From assembly GCF_026914265.1 (NCBI RefSeq), contig NC_069135.1, positions 30,632,738 through 30,696,737 on the forward strand: a stretch of DNA of 64,000 nucleotides. Direction: 5' to 3'. Shown in pieces: positions 25,926-38,714 of this stretch. This DNA comes from Mya arenaria (taxonomy: Eukaryota > Mollusca > Bivalvia > Myida > Myidae). The notes below the pieces were generated by a model that was not told where the DNA came from, searched no databases, and saw only the letters and a list, made by a program, of their open reading frames with translations. The first letter of the stretch is position 1. Every line of letters starts with the position of its first letter. The position numbers and the translations under genes are program-made.

Positions 25926-27107
25926 ATAAACCAAATCAACCACAACTATACTACTACTACAACGGCGACGACGGCAATTACGATGTCGAATATTTAATTA
26001 TAACTTCATATTTTTATTTTCATTACAAAAGCGTGGATAAAAAACACATTGTTATAAATACAGTATTGAACTACTAATATAAGTAAAACTCCTATGTGGG
26101 GTCTAACTATGCTCTAAAAGGTACTATTAACTCCATTTTGATACCATTTAAAACATAAAGTATACAAAAGTACACATTCTTATAACTTTTACAATATTAT
26201 ATACACTTCAGTGAACCGATGACATGACTTCAACCATGAAATGATCATCCACAACATTATAGAAAATTATAGAATTAAACGGTTTTGACTTAATACACTT
26301 CACTTGGTTCGTTATTAAAGACAACCTCAAATATTTTTAAAAGTACAGATTCATATCAGTGCTTTATAAATGCTCACGTCAAAAGCTGAAAAGTAACTGG
26401 TAACCTAGTCGTTTTAAACATATGAATTCTGATGTGTTAAGATTATTTCTTCACAATATAAATATTATATTTACAATTTTTTAATGCATTCCGGTGGACT
26501 ATAGAGATCTTAAGTGGAAATGAACAAATAAATCACTGATAAAATGATTTTTAACAATTTCGAAATAATGGCCCACTCTTACTTCTAAATGAATCATTAT
26601 TCGCACAATTTCGACGACGTCGTTTCCGATATGACGTTACGTTCGCATACAAAAAAATTGTCTTCACAAAGTACAATAAACTATCATGCTCTATCCTTTT
26701 AAGGCATATAATAAAAAGCAAATTCTCTATCACATCTCACTGTTGTTGACAGTTTCGTTTTCGAATTCAAACGATAACCCAATACTTATCTTCATTATCA
26801 TTCGTTTTCGGAAATTGTTTTATTGATTTTAATTACGCGTGAACGTCACGCCATTGTTAACGTCAGCGTTCAGACTTCACTGGAAAGTAAAAACAAACAA
26901 ACTTAGTCCTAAAAAACTGAAAATGAAACGAGCATTGCGCTTTTCAATTCCGTTAGTATACCATAGAAACTCTACAATGCGTATAATGACTATATATGCT
27001 TTCAGCCGTATCGATAATGACCATATCAAATACAGGAATTGATCGAAGCATTGGAACTAAACTAGGAGCATTTGATAAAAGGACATAGAACTGAAACAAT
27101 CGTAGAC
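25926..27107. other. Upstream region of the small Cys-rich gene
   Basis: Non-coding. Several CGTCA/TGACG words cluster at 26630-26880, upstream of the plus-strand gene. A promoter role is plausible but not shown. Confidence 0.4.
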
Positions 27108-27810
27108 ATGTGCATGAAAGTTACGTGTGAGAAATGCCAGAAACCCACTTGGAAAGGTGAGTTTTAATCATTACACTTTTAAGTGTACATGTTTATACAT
27201 ACCGACATATTTATATCGTTCATATGCCCATACTCGCGTTTGATTGTCAGTTTATCAGTGACGTAAAACTTCTTTGTACTCCGCTATTTGATCTTGTTAA
27301 TGTAAAATACAAACTTGAAATGAATTGTATTAAATTGAACACGATATTTGTAATCAATGATATGAATACGGGTATTTAACATTTTGATTATCTTACATAC
27401 GGTACTAATTAAGGATAATGTTCGTTTAAACAATTAAATAAACTGTATTGTAATATTATTTAAGATTGTGCATTTCACAAAATATACAACACAGTTTATT
27501 CATTATAATCCAATTTGTGAACACATATCTGGTGGTATTCTTTTTTCGAAATATATAAACATTGCCATTGCTAAACCTATGTTTAAATGACGTGTTTCAT
27601 ATCCAAAGTATGTCATTATAAACTTTTATTATCTTCCCGATTAATTATTTAAACTGTATCAAATATTATTTTAGTTTTATCTTAAGGTTTCATTCCTTGT
27701 TTCTTATCTACATATATTTATGTTTCACCTATCCAGGGTGCGGGAACCACATTGAACAGGTGATGAAGGACGTACCGGAAGACCAGCGATGTAAGTGCCC
27801 GCGGAAGTAG
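27108..27810 (+). CDS. Small two-exon Cys-rich (CxxC) protein, 40 aa
   Basis: Exons are 27108-27156 and 27737-27810, with donor AAAG|GTGAGT, acceptor CTATCCAG|GG and a 580-bp phase-1 intron. The product contains VTCEKCQKPTWKG, then CGNHIEQ and RCKC near the end. Paired cysteines C7/C10 and C18, a His (H21) and C36/C38 suggest one metal site. I recognise this as a short conserved family with a CxxC-TW-GCG-H pattern and an RCKC tail, found in many eukaryotes and without a defined function. It is the only non-array gene here, on the opposite strand. An AATAAA at 27994-27999 suits its 3' end. A GTAAGT inside the last codons (27791-27796) could serve as an alternative donor, but using it would remove the RCKC motif. 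Confidence 0.8.
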
Positions 27811-27993
27811 CGCATGCGCGCACTTTATCGACGGGTAAGCCTTCCGGTTGTCATTTAAATGCCAAAGCAAATGTGTCTATTTTGTGGAAGGCCTGATTGG
27901 CTAGATATCAGTAGCCAAAATAGCTTTAAACATCTTATCATTTTAATTGTTTTTATATTGTGACTGTGTAGGGTCATCTCCGTATTAAATACA

Positions 27994-27999
27994 AATAAA
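27994..27999 (+). terminator. Poly(A) signal AATAAA of the small Cys-rich gene
   Basis: Canonical hexamer 184 bp beyond the stop codon, same strand. Confidence 0.55.
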
Positions 28000-28394
28000 A
28001 TTTCAATTCATCATTCTTCAGACTCTAAACAGTAAACTTAACAGTGAGGTTGAAATCAATTTTATGTGCATATAAATTAAATCTAGATTTATTTCAAGAT
28101 ATGGAAACAACAAAAGAGCAATATTGTGTTATTTCGATATAAACCGTTCAATGCCATCAATATGTTATCATGTTTTTGTTCTATTACAATTGAGAACACA
28201 TAGCTACTGAAAATACCTTTTCAAATCAAGTGGTCCTAATGAAAACATTTGTAAAAGGAATTTAAGCGATTTGGACATTGTTGACTTATTTTGATTTCTA
28301 GCTATACAATGGAAACTCAGATATTTTTATATCGATTATTGAATAAACACAGAATCTTTTATTACCAGCATGAAGTACTGAAATTGATCAGGTA

Positions 28395-28890
28395 TTACCA
28401 CAATGAATTATTGCAATCGATCTGGTCACGTTCAATTGACCTGAATTTACATATTTCTACAATGAACTGTTGCAATTGAACTGTTCACCTTAATTTGACC
28501 TTGAATCACGTATTACCACAAAGAACTATTGCAATTGACCTTATCACCTTTAATTGACATACATTTTCATATTAACTAGGAACTATTGCTAATAACCTAA
28601 TTACCTTTAATCGACTAAAATTCAATCACTTCAACTAGCCTGTTCAATTTTAAGTGACCTAAATTTACATATAACCATCAAGAAGTACTGCAATTGACAT
28701 GTTCACCTTTAATTAGTTAAATCCATATTTATCACCAAGAACTTCTGCAATTAACATGTTCAATCCTCTTTAAGCTGGAATCAGATTTTATGATCAAGAA
28801 CCCGTGCAATTGACCTATTCCCCTTCAATGGAGCTTAATTTACATTTTATCATAAAAAAAATGCCGCAATCGACCCGATAACCTTTAAAG
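28395..28890. repeat. Degenerate ~59-bp minisatellite
   Basis: About eight decayed direct units, each with an ACCA(A)GAACT.TTGCAATTGACC core followed by TTCACCTTTAATTGACC. Spacing of the cores is about 58-60 bp, with one shortened unit. Non-coding. Confidence 0.65.
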
Positions 28891-29394
28891 GGACTAGACA
28901 CCAGATGGTCCCAAAATCTACAAATACAGTGTTTTCTCAATTGTCAATACGAGATAGTAATGTCGCCGATAATATATCATCTTACATGATTTAAAAAATA
29001 AACGCAGCAGTCTTGTCGGCCCATGCAGTCTGAGCTGACTTTCCCCGTTTAAATATAGCACGGGTGCGCTAAATCCGATGACCAAGACATCATGAAATGA
29101 GCTTTCGTGATCCATATGAATTAGTCCTATATATATGCGTATGTGTGTGTTTGTGTGTATGTGTGCTTTTATATAAGACATTTACGTTTCTATTTTCAGA
29201 TTTCCGGACATGAACTTGGCCATGGATTTATATTGTTCTACAGCAAATCCCTATTAAGTTGCTCACTGATCCTCTGTGCCAGTTGTACTTTTGCTTTTTA
29301 ATTATTTTTTTTGTTTTTAAAATTTTTGATAGATAAATGTTGTCAATGTTTTGCGTTTTTAAATAAATGGAATGTACAATAATTAAAAGCATAT
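28891..29394. other. Intergenic with a possible 3' terminal exon
   Basis: A TCTATTTTCAG acceptor-like site at about 29200 and an AATAAA near 29363 could mark the last exon of a plus-strand transcript, perhaps an alternative form of the small Cys-rich gene. No coding signal supports it. Confidence 0.25.
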
Positions 29395-29920
29395 GCAACT
29401 AAATACCAGCGGTTACGTCTCTTTGAATTACTCAGTCTTTCATCGAGATGACTGCAAGGGAACAAACTCTTGCATAAATTGTTGATCGCTAGATATTGAT
29501 TTGTCTTTAATTATATTAGTTTACATTTTGTGTCAAAGAAACCGTGTTACACAAACGTATATGACGAGTTATTAATATTAAATCAATATAAAGAACTGCT
29601 GGTCTTAGAACGTTTATATTAGTAACTAAATTTACATAAAGAACGATAATTAAAGTATCCACAATAGCCACAAAGTTTCAATGTGACGATACAATGAAAT
29701 AATCTACATTAATCTTTACGTCATAACTCGCTATTTGTTCTCTTTGGTCATTTTGACGACCAATGAACGCGTTAATAAAAACACTACCAACTACAAGGAC
29801 CCTTGTTGCGTTGTTTTGGCGCATCTTTCCTTTGTTCCGTCAAACTAGTAACGCTCTGTCATCAGCCGTTTTGCCGGTGGATGCCTCCATGCTGGCTCAC
29901 TTAACGGGGAACCCGCAACG
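29395..29920. repeat. U block, old diverged copy
   Basis: Colinear with 35800-36310, 42700-43225 and 59020-59540 but clearly more diverged. No B-box gene lies next to it. The minus-strand frame that is open at 36000-36287 can be followed here for about 70 codons without an indel, with one stop at a CGA-to-TGA position. Confidence 0.65.
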
Positions 29921-31665
29921 ATGAGTTGTAAACAATGTCAACTATAAGTTTATGTCCTTGTATAAGGATGTTGTTCCTTGACTGAATGAACTTGAGAGTT
30001 GATATGAGGCCGATTGTTAACGTCATCGTTGTTAACTTTCAAATCGTTCATGCTCTGTTTAATGGATGCATTTATGATCTGCTGGTTTTAACAAGATTTG
30101 AAATAGTCTCTCAGCAGTACTTGTTTATACATAAAATGTGAGCACATAATCCAAAAAACATATTTAAAAGTTTACAACGATGTCGCAAAACACGTTGTTA
30201 ACTTTAACAAAGCTCAGAACAATCGGCCAATTAAGCCATATATCTGTTCCTTCGGAAGCCAATCGGTTACATAAGGATATAACATACTTTATATTTTGCG
30301 TCAACCAAAATGCCAACGAAATAAATTATTTTTATTGCATAATAAATGTTCCGATGGAGTAACCTGTACTCAAGGTCAAAGACCACTAAATACATTCCCT
30401 TTATATTTAGATTTCTAGTGTTTCACGATCCCCAATGCGATATATGTGAAAAATGATCCACTTGGTACTTAACATTGCACAAAATGAGATATGAACCGAT
30501 ACGTTTCTTATAAGAAACATATACTTGGTTGAACGTAACCACTGTGCATTACATTAAGTGACAGTATCCAAAGTAGAAGTACAAACATTGCAGTGAATAT
30601 AATAATTAAAAAAGAAGATCAAGTAGATCCAGCATGTCCATCACACACCATTCAGCTTCAAAAACTATCAAGATTGAAAGCAATCATTTGTCTAAGACGG
30701 TATAACCATGCTTTGATTCGTTGCCATGTGTTAATAAAATTAGAATCAAAGCGTTAAGATAGTTAAAAGGCTTTCGGTCTGCTATGTTTAGTAAGTTTAG
30801 TCATGTAAAAATATGAGCCTCATCAACTTTTAAGAACATTTTTATATCTCAGCCAGGTGTTTATCATGATTACATTTAGTTTCGCTTGTTTATGTATCGT
30901 TATACATGTAAGATGGGTAAGTGAGTATTGCTATTTGAAAATAAAACGTGTTTAAATACATATTTACTATGATACTGATCGCATACGGACATCGGTTGGC
31001 AACCGACAAAACAATGCTTGCGCTGCACACATTTTGCAATCAACTCCTTTTATTATTTGCCAGATAACTGCATTGCATGAATCAAAGTCTTACGTTTTAC
31101 CCTTTTTAAAAGGACGTTCTTTCATAGATTATTTTGATAAAAATGTTAGTCAAAATTTAACACGGGAGGAATTTATAAGTCTTCTTAATTTGAACAACGA
31201 CTTTTTAAAATACCCTATATTTTTCATCAAATTAATTCATATGTCCTATCATTTGGATCTTTTTGAAAATTAGCATATCTTTTGTGTAAAAACATTGTTA
31301 GTTTTCTTTAAATTAACTAAGAACATATTTTCAGTTTTTTAACATTTTCATCAAGAAATTTTATGAATACTGCCCCTTGGCTCATATTTTCTAATGTCGT
31401 TTGAGTCTGAGTTTGAGAAATGCGATATTTTAAATGTTACGAAGAAATTACATGTTATGCGAATTATCCCTTAAAACTAGAGTAGTATAAAATTCCCGTT
31501 ATTCATTCAAAGCTTGTATCACACTGGACTCATAACTAAAAACATTGAACATTAAGTTTATAATAGTTAGTCTTACAGCAACTGTGATTTTTATGCATAG
31601 GGCATATAGTTATTTGATTGTCTGTCCGTCCATCCCCACAGTTTCTGAACTCTGAAGGCATGTTA
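29921..31665. other. Intergenic, nothing recognised
   Basis: AT-rich; short open frames at 30180 and 31034 have no family features. Confidence 0.4.
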
Positions 31666-32181
31666 GTCATGACCTGCAGATACAGCTTTTTTATTTTTAG
31701 GGCATGTGGCCAATGGTGAGGGTCGTGGTGACTTTAAGATTATCTTCAGCTTAAAATCTGTTCCCGACCAATATATAGAGAACACTGAGGCTCACGAATC
31801 TTAAACTTTCTAGGTATTAGGTTATTACCATGATATGAAATATGTTGATTTTGAGAGCAATGGGTCAAAGGTTAAAGACGTGGCGACCTTCAATTGAAAA
31901 TCAGTTTACATTCAACATCTGAAGAATGCTTTGGCTCAGGTACTTCAAACATGGTAGTATAATTTGTCATGACCAGCAGATGAACTGTATTTATCTTGCA
32001 GTCAGTGGATCAAAGGTCAAGTTGGTTGTGATCGTAAGCTGAAAATTGGTTTCCGATCAATATCTAAAGACATCTAAGGACCTTAAACAATGTAGGCAGG
32101 TTGGAAATGAATATAGGTCAAGGTCGTTGTGACCATAAGTTAAAACAAACCGCTGTTTCCTATCAATAATTTAAAAACACT
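31666..32181. repeat. Degenerate ~165-bp tandem repeat
   Basis: About three decayed units sharing GTCATGACC(A/T)GCAGAT, GGTCAAAGGTCAA and TTCC(C)GAYCAATAT words. This type of repeat is common in mollusc genomes. Non-coding. Confidence 0.55.
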
Positions 32182-32189
32182 AAGTGCAT

Positions 32190-32365
32190 GAGTGCATATT
32201 AGGGTTGACCTTAAATAACGTCGATATGCGTTTTCCAAATATCTGTCATAGTTTATATCCAAATATAATGATTACTATTGATTTATTCAGTTAGTAGACA
32301 TACATGAGCAGACAAGAACCCCAGGTTTGCGTTTTGTTCGACTCCTTTAGATCTCCTTCGTTGAC
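32190..32365. repeat. Diverged fragment of the U-region flank
   Basis: Shares AGTAGACATACATGA.CAGACAAGAA and GTCGATATGCGTT words with 35601-35770, 42516-42690 and 58825-58990. With 29395-29920 it shows that an older unit once stood here and was rearranged. Confidence 0.55.
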
Positions 32366-33344
32366 ATAAATATCGGGACAGTATAGTGCAAAATAATATG
32401 AGAGTGGAAACGAACACATTTAAGGGTTTATAACGCACGTACTCTGACAATTTGAATAAAAAATAAGGAAGAAGTGCCGAGATTCAACATTTAATTCATT
32501 GGTCAATAGATTTGTCACATATACATAAGCTGCAAGTTAACGTGGATGAATTTTTCATCAAATTACACGTGCACACAAAACTATCAGTATCAAAGAATGT
32601 GTACATTTTCAACAGCTACTGAATTATGAACACATGACATATCTATGTACATAAGTGATTATTTTGTCGGTTTTTCGTGTCTTGAGTTATATCTCTTGTA
32701 AAGAGAATGTATGACCGATTTTTAAAACCATCCATAGAAAATAAAATTCAATCTATGTTCTTAAAAATGCATTTTCTGCTAATAGTATGGACACATTTTC
32801 AAGCCATCATTTTTTTCCGTAAAATATTTTGCCTGAAACACATACTTGCAACAAATATGTTGTGTTATAATTATATATATTTATTTTTTTCGACATACAT
32901 TTAAAAAGATGGCATTGATCACACGAAGTGGTCATTTGGAGGTCCACTTATCGCGTCCATAGTTGCTTTTTTTGAATAAGCGGACAATTATATAATAATT
33001 AAGATGTAGTAGAGCAAGAAAATATGTATCTAACATATTATGCGATGCATTATGTGTAAATATTCTTTGACGATATAAGAGTGTGTGTATTTTTTTCTTG
33101 GCTGTAAATGCATTGGTTCGATCCCTACTAAAAGCAGATTTTCTTGTTTTACTTCAATAGTATTATATGTACCAACATATTATAAAAGCGATATTTCCTA
33201 ATATTCATTTATTTAATAGCAAATATCAATATTCAAATAATGATTTACAAGTTTGTTTTCTCCAACCAATCAACAGGTATGATATATTAATAGTTTTCCT
33301 ACCAGATGAATCATTTCTATGTATTGTTTGACGTTTTGAAACGT
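32366..33344. other. 3' flank of pseudogene E
   Basis: From about 33160 it is colinear with the 3' flank shared by G and K (CAATATTCAAATAATGAT). A GGTTCGATCCC word at 33114-33124 resembles an RNA polymerase III B box, but no tRNA fold or A box is present. Confidence 0.45.
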
Positions 33345-35087
33345 CGATTGAGCGTGGAACTTTTATATCGGGATCGCTGAACGTTAATTTATTTCCTGTT
33401 CTATCCAAGGTCAGAATCTCATCTTTGGGGTCATTTGCGATGTAGATTTTACTGGCATCAGAACTTAACGCATAGCAGTGAGTGGTCTCTGTATCCGACT
33501 TGTCCTTAAACAACTTCCCCCCATCTTTGCCTGCCTTGTTGTAAGAGTAAAATGCAGTGTCAGAAGAGATATACAGACGCCTTGAATGATAAGCTAATAT
33601 GAGTACTTTGTGATTGAACGTTAGCTTTCTTGCCTGTTGTAACTTTGAATTAATCACGTTGAAGAAAAGAGCTTCATGTCTGTCCTTATTATTACAGTTG
33701 ACAGTAACCGCCAACTCATTGCTAGCAATGTGGCATGCATTTCCTGAATAAGTTGGAACGTCACAGTGATCGACAATCTGATATGACTGATTCAGGAGCT
33801 TTATACGGCAAATATAATTGTCAACGAGAACGCGTTTTCCACTTATTAGTTCACATATTCCACTTATGATTGGGTTTTCAACATTGAAAACATGGGATGT
33901 ATTAGAAATCTCTTCAAACAATTTCAAAGAAACAATAGAAGCAATAAGGTTGTTTAGCCCTGCATTAAGCACAAACGCCAACTCTACTTTTTTTTTGTTT
34001 GTGTTGTCTTCGAGAAAAGCTTTGGTTTCTCTAATTAGTTTCTGGCATCGAGAATATCCATCTTCGCCATGCTATCTGCAAGTGATTTTATGTCATTGCT
34101 TAACTGTGCGGACTGTTCAATGTCTTTCTTCATTTGCTCCTCAAATGTTGCTATCATAACGTTCAGCTCTTTGATCGTGTTTTGCTCCAAATTGATCAAG
34201 GGTTTGGTCGATCTTTCATCGCAACGCTCTGATCTCTAATAGGATTTGTTCACGGGAGTCCCGACTGAATTGTTGATTTTTCTTGCGGGACTGCTGTAGC
34301 TTCTTGATTTGTGTTTGGATGTCGGCGATTTGTGTGTGTGGAAGCCGTTTGAATACTGCTTTGTCATAAATACCTATTGCTACGTCTGGTATATGTTGTA
34401 TCAGCGAACATTGTATTTAATTAAAAAAAATACCGTAAATTAAATAAAGATACTATTATTACATATTGTACTTAATAATTGTAGAAATAAGCGAAACATA
34501 TAATTTGCTATAAATTTGATGTACTTTGAATTATCACTACATCAATTAATATGCGTACTTTGCCACATAACGTTTCATTGATTCAACTTAAATGCACTAT
34601 CATTTCGTCACCTTAGTGCAAGAACTCACTATCTTCTTATATAGCTATATGCAGTTATTGAACTATTGTGGCGATAAAATGTATCATTTTTTGTATTATG
34701 TACTCAGTCCCCATGATAATGCTCATATTGATTTACTTTCTCAATACTATTCTTACCTGTGAACAACAGAGACGCATATATGGCAACACAGCTACTGATG
34801 GTGTCCGCAAAACATCTCCACAGCTTTCCCAGGATGGTGCTCGCATCTCTCAAGATCGTCCACGACCGTCCCAGGCACCGCTGCCCATTCCTTCACGTCC
34901 TGCAGGTCGAGTAATATGTGCCGCTTAAACAGGCCGCCATATTTGGACTCGCACAGTAGTACTTCGAACAATCCACACAAAAGTATTGAGCTTCAGAGTT
35001 AAGTCCGTCTTCCTCACAAGGAGAACATGAGAAGTCATGAATTAAATCCGACGCCTTATGAAGAGATGATCTGAATGAAGACGTCAT
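33345..35087 (-). pseudogene. Copy E: broken B-box/coiled-coil/propeller gene
   Basis: Exon 1 is 35087-34757 and exon 2 runs from about 34414 to 33345. Type I, closest to F. Exon 1 has a 7-bp deletion in B-box 1 (near 34950) and a TAG after FCGHHQ in B-box 2 (about 34790). The splice acceptor is destroyed (AT in place of AG at 34415-34416). Exon 2 has lost about 10 codons and its frame near 34062. The last ~85 codons are gone: coding sequence after DPDIK...SIDVS joins directly to flank at about 33345. The longest open piece is 33981 down to the junction. Certainly non-functional. Confidence 0.85.
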
Positions 35088-36300
35088 TTTTGTTATTTGT
35101 ATTTTTTCGAGTCCTCCGTTCTAACTAAGGACTGAATTTCATAATGCATTTAAGAACAATTATAGCCAAGCTCAAAAGAAAAAAATAATCTTATACGCGT
35201 AGTTATGTGTTTCGCTTTTAGTTAACGACCTTTCAAATAAACCTTCAAATCGTCCTATTGATTTCACGAAAGGAAGTCAACTATCGAAATATATGATTTT
35301 GCCGGACCTGATAAACGAATATGGTTATTGACACCGGCATTTATGCGCGGTTTTAGTTTTAGTTAAAGTTCGATTAACATATCGATTGTTTGGCGATAAA
35401 ACACTGAAACACTTATAGTAATATATATGCGCTTGAAATGTTAAGAAACGTTTAATTGTAGGTTGTAAAAAGCGCACCAAATTGAGTAAAGATAGCATGC
35501 ACGTACACGCAAGAGTTGACTAGGGAATCGGCTACATTTCAAAGCAGTAATAATATAATTACTTAGTTAATCTCCAGCATATACAAAAAAGATTTTAATG
35601 GGTGCATTTTAGGGTTGACTTATAGAAAGGTCGATATGCGTTCCCAGATCATATAAGTCATAGTTCATATCCCAACAAAATGATTACTATTAATGTATCA
35701 ATAAAGCTAGTAGACATACATGAACAGACAAGAAGCTTAGGTTTGTGTTTTTCGACTCTTTTCTATTTCCTTCGTTTAGCATATTAAACAATATACAAGC
35801 GGTTCCTTCTCTTAGCAGTACTCAATCTTTCAACTAGATGACTGTTTATACACAAAACTGCGAGGGAACAAACTCGTGCATAATATTTACATTGCAAGAT
35901 AATGAGTTTTCTTTCTTTATATAAGTTTACACTGAGCCAAGAGATACCGTTCTACGTAAGTGTGTCAAGTTATAACCATATATGACTGCTAGTCTCACAT
36001 CATATAAATTCTAAATTAGTCACGACATTTACATAAAGAGCTATGCTTAAAGGATCTACATTAGTCACAGAGTTTCGATATGGCGATACAATTACATAAT
36101 CTACAACAGTCTTTACGTCATAACGCGCTTTACGTTCTGTTTGGTCATTATGACGGCCAATGAACGCGTTAATAAACACAATACCAACTACATGCACCGT
36201 TACTGCGTTGTACTCACGCAACTTTCCATTGTCGCGTCGAACTAGTAGCGCTCTGAATCCGGTGATTTTCCGGGTGTATGTCTCCATGCTGGCTTACTTA
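35088..36300. repeat. Upstream region of E with U block
   Basis: From 35351 to 36300 it is colinear with 42268-43225 and 58594-59540; about 0.76 kb present upstream of F is missing. A minus-strand frame of 95 codons (36287-36000) is open here and is discussed in the findings. On the plus strand a CCAAT word and TGACG words sit close together at 36150-36165, so a promoter for the array genes is a possible alternative reading. Confidence 0.55.
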
Positions 36301-36859
36301 ACGAGAAATCATTCTAACGTTAAGCTACATTGTCTCTGTTACGATTGAAGTGATATGACAGTCTCTCAGCTGAACTCTAACATTATTCATACGTAAAACA
36401 ACAGTTTATAACTGCATGAAATGTATTTACCAACACGCTTACGAAACACACGTTACTTGAACGGAATTCGACTTGAACGTTTTCAATGTTTACGCTTTGA
36501 TTTTCGTTCACCGGAATCACACAGGTACAATTAGCAGACACGTTCACATACACGCTGACAAGTTGTTGACCAATGTATCATAATTGTATAAGTAACTGAA
36601 TCTGACTTGCAGTCTTAACTATCGCATGTACAAAATTGACAGCAGGCTGGCTTTAAAATAAAACGTAAACGATCTAACGTTGTCATCTTTATTACCGCTG
36701 TCAAAACGTTATTTACGTGATCCCTCAAATACAAACGTTTATGGTGTGAAACTTCAAATGAAAGGTTAACAATAAAACGACGACAGGTCAATGTCGTTGT
36801 GCCTTTCTGCTAATCGAACTGTATATGTCAACTGAATATTGTTTGTGATCATCATCATC

Positions 36860-36957
<98 letters not shown>

Positions 36958-37207
36958 CAGAAGTAATAACAGCAGCAGCAGCGGCAGCAGCATCAACATC
37001 ATCCTCTTGTAGACGGAGAAGTAGTAGTAGCAGCAGCAGTAGCAGTAAAAACAGCAGCTGCATTAGAAACAACAGCAAGAGCAGAAGTAGCAGCTGTAGT
37101 AGTTGTCGTCGTCGTCGTCGTAGTAGAAGTAGTAGTTGTAGTAGTAGTAGTAGTAGTAGAAGAAGTAGTAGTAGTATTAGTAGAAGTAGTAGTAGTAGTA
37201 GTAGTAA

Positions 37208-37241
<34 letters not shown>

Positions 37242-37395
37242 TGTATGTGTAATGGTAGTGATAGCAGTATCAGTAGCAGTGGCAGTAGCAGTACCATTAG
37301 CAGTAGCAGTAGTAGTAGTAGTAGTAATAGTAGTAGTGGTGGTAGTTGTAGCAGAAGCATTAGAAGCAGCAGCAGTAGCAGTTGTAGAAGTAATA
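36301..37395. repeat. R block, copy 3, with the most varied trinucleotide array
   Basis: Conserved part 36301-36845; array 36846-37395 running (ATC)n, (AGC)n, then AGT/AGC/AGA mixtures. The polyMet, polyLeu and polySer frames are artefacts. Confidence 0.85.
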
Positions 37396-38005
37396 AATTA
37401 TGTAACCTTATTTATGGAGTCGTTAAATTTCAATTGCATTATCTTGGTTCATTATTTTGGTTACTGCAATTAAACTAGAAGCCCTAGCATGCAACAATAA
37501 ACTTAATACTATAATTTTTTAAAAAGTACTGCATGTGCTGGTGAAAGATTCAAACCTGAGGTGATTAGGATCGTTAAAATATTACTATTTTTTGGACATT
37601 ATCGACATAATTTTAAATGTCTTGAGTTAATAAATATTGCAATTTCACCCAAATCTAAGGGCGACAACAAGTGGAGGAAAAAGACACATGAGGGGATACT
37701 AGTAGTCTTACCCTGGGTTGCTTCTAAAATAAGGAATACATGTGCTATTGCAATGACATTCAGAGAATTAGGTCAGACAGTGAACACATCCGTTTTGCAA
37801 GTACAATCTTATGAAGCCGTGCAGATATATAATGAAAAAGTAGTATTAAGTACAATAAGATGCAGCCTCCAATATACATAATACCAGTATTATGAATTCA
37901 ACATGTATCAATTAAAAATGCATTTATTTAGAAACTTATCGACAATAAAACATATTTAAAATGTTAAATCATAACATTTCCCATATGTTTAGTCACAGAT
38001 GGATG

Positions 38006-38714
38006 TTAAAGCTGCACTCTCAAAGATTGGTCGTTTTGACAACCTTTTTATCAATACTGTTTTGTCTTTGAATGAGCAAATTTCTGCGTAAATGTTTAGA
38101 AACAGTGCTTAAGACTGCTGACAAAAGATCAGATCGCGGTTATTCATATTCATATCCGAACTTTTATGTTTTGTAACTAAAAGCGTTACTAACGCTTCAA
38201 AGCTGCACTCTTACAGACTATTCGTTTTGACAACTGTTCTTTTTTTGTCTTGGAACGTGCCTATTTATGCAAAAATGCATGTAAGCCAGTCATATAAAAC
38301 TACTGAAAACAATTTGATCGCAGATTTTTATATTTAAGTTCAAAAATTGATGTTTTATACATTTTTCTTAAACCGTTAGTAACGCTTTTAGCAATACATT
38401 AATTTTCGAGCGGAAATATGAAAATCTGCGATCAAATCTTTTGTCAGCAGTCTTTTACCACTGGTTTGCAGATGTTTACGCAAAAATTGCTCATTCCAAG
38501 ACAAAAAATAAAAAAGTTGTAAAAACGGTAAATCTGTGAAAGTGCAGCTTTAAGAAAAATGATATTTTCAGCAGTTTTCCAAATATTGAAACTGTTATAT
38601 CTTGAGTTATCTTACATGACTGAAATGAAGGCCTTGTTACAAAAAAGAGCTGATTTAGAGAAAAAACACTTTATTTTTGGTAAAAACTATTAATCTGTAA
38701 GAGAACAGCTCTAA
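38006..38714. mobile_element. TTAA MITE, outer copy in unit F
   Basis: Same element and position as in units A, C and J. It is split by a second member of the family at 38197-38553. The left end is TTAA-AGCTGCACTCTC and the right end is degenerate (about AGAACAGCTCTAA). Confidence 0.75.
38197..38553. mobile_element. TTAA foldback MITE, inner insertion
   Basis: The most complete member: two arms of about 150 bp in inverted orientation around a short centre, ends TCAA-AGCTGCACTC and GTGCAGCT-TTAA. Relative to units A, C and J, the site CGCTTTAATAAAAATG is interrupted exactly at TTAA, giving a target duplication (one side now TCAA). Confidence 0.85.

Noticed and set aside
31034-31273. 79-codon plus-strand frame
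   Set aside because: AT-rich, no homologous features, no second copy to compare.
33100-33135. tRNA-like B-box word GGTTCGATCCC
   Set aside because: No A box, no cloverleaf and no acceptor stem around it; at most a SINE remnant.
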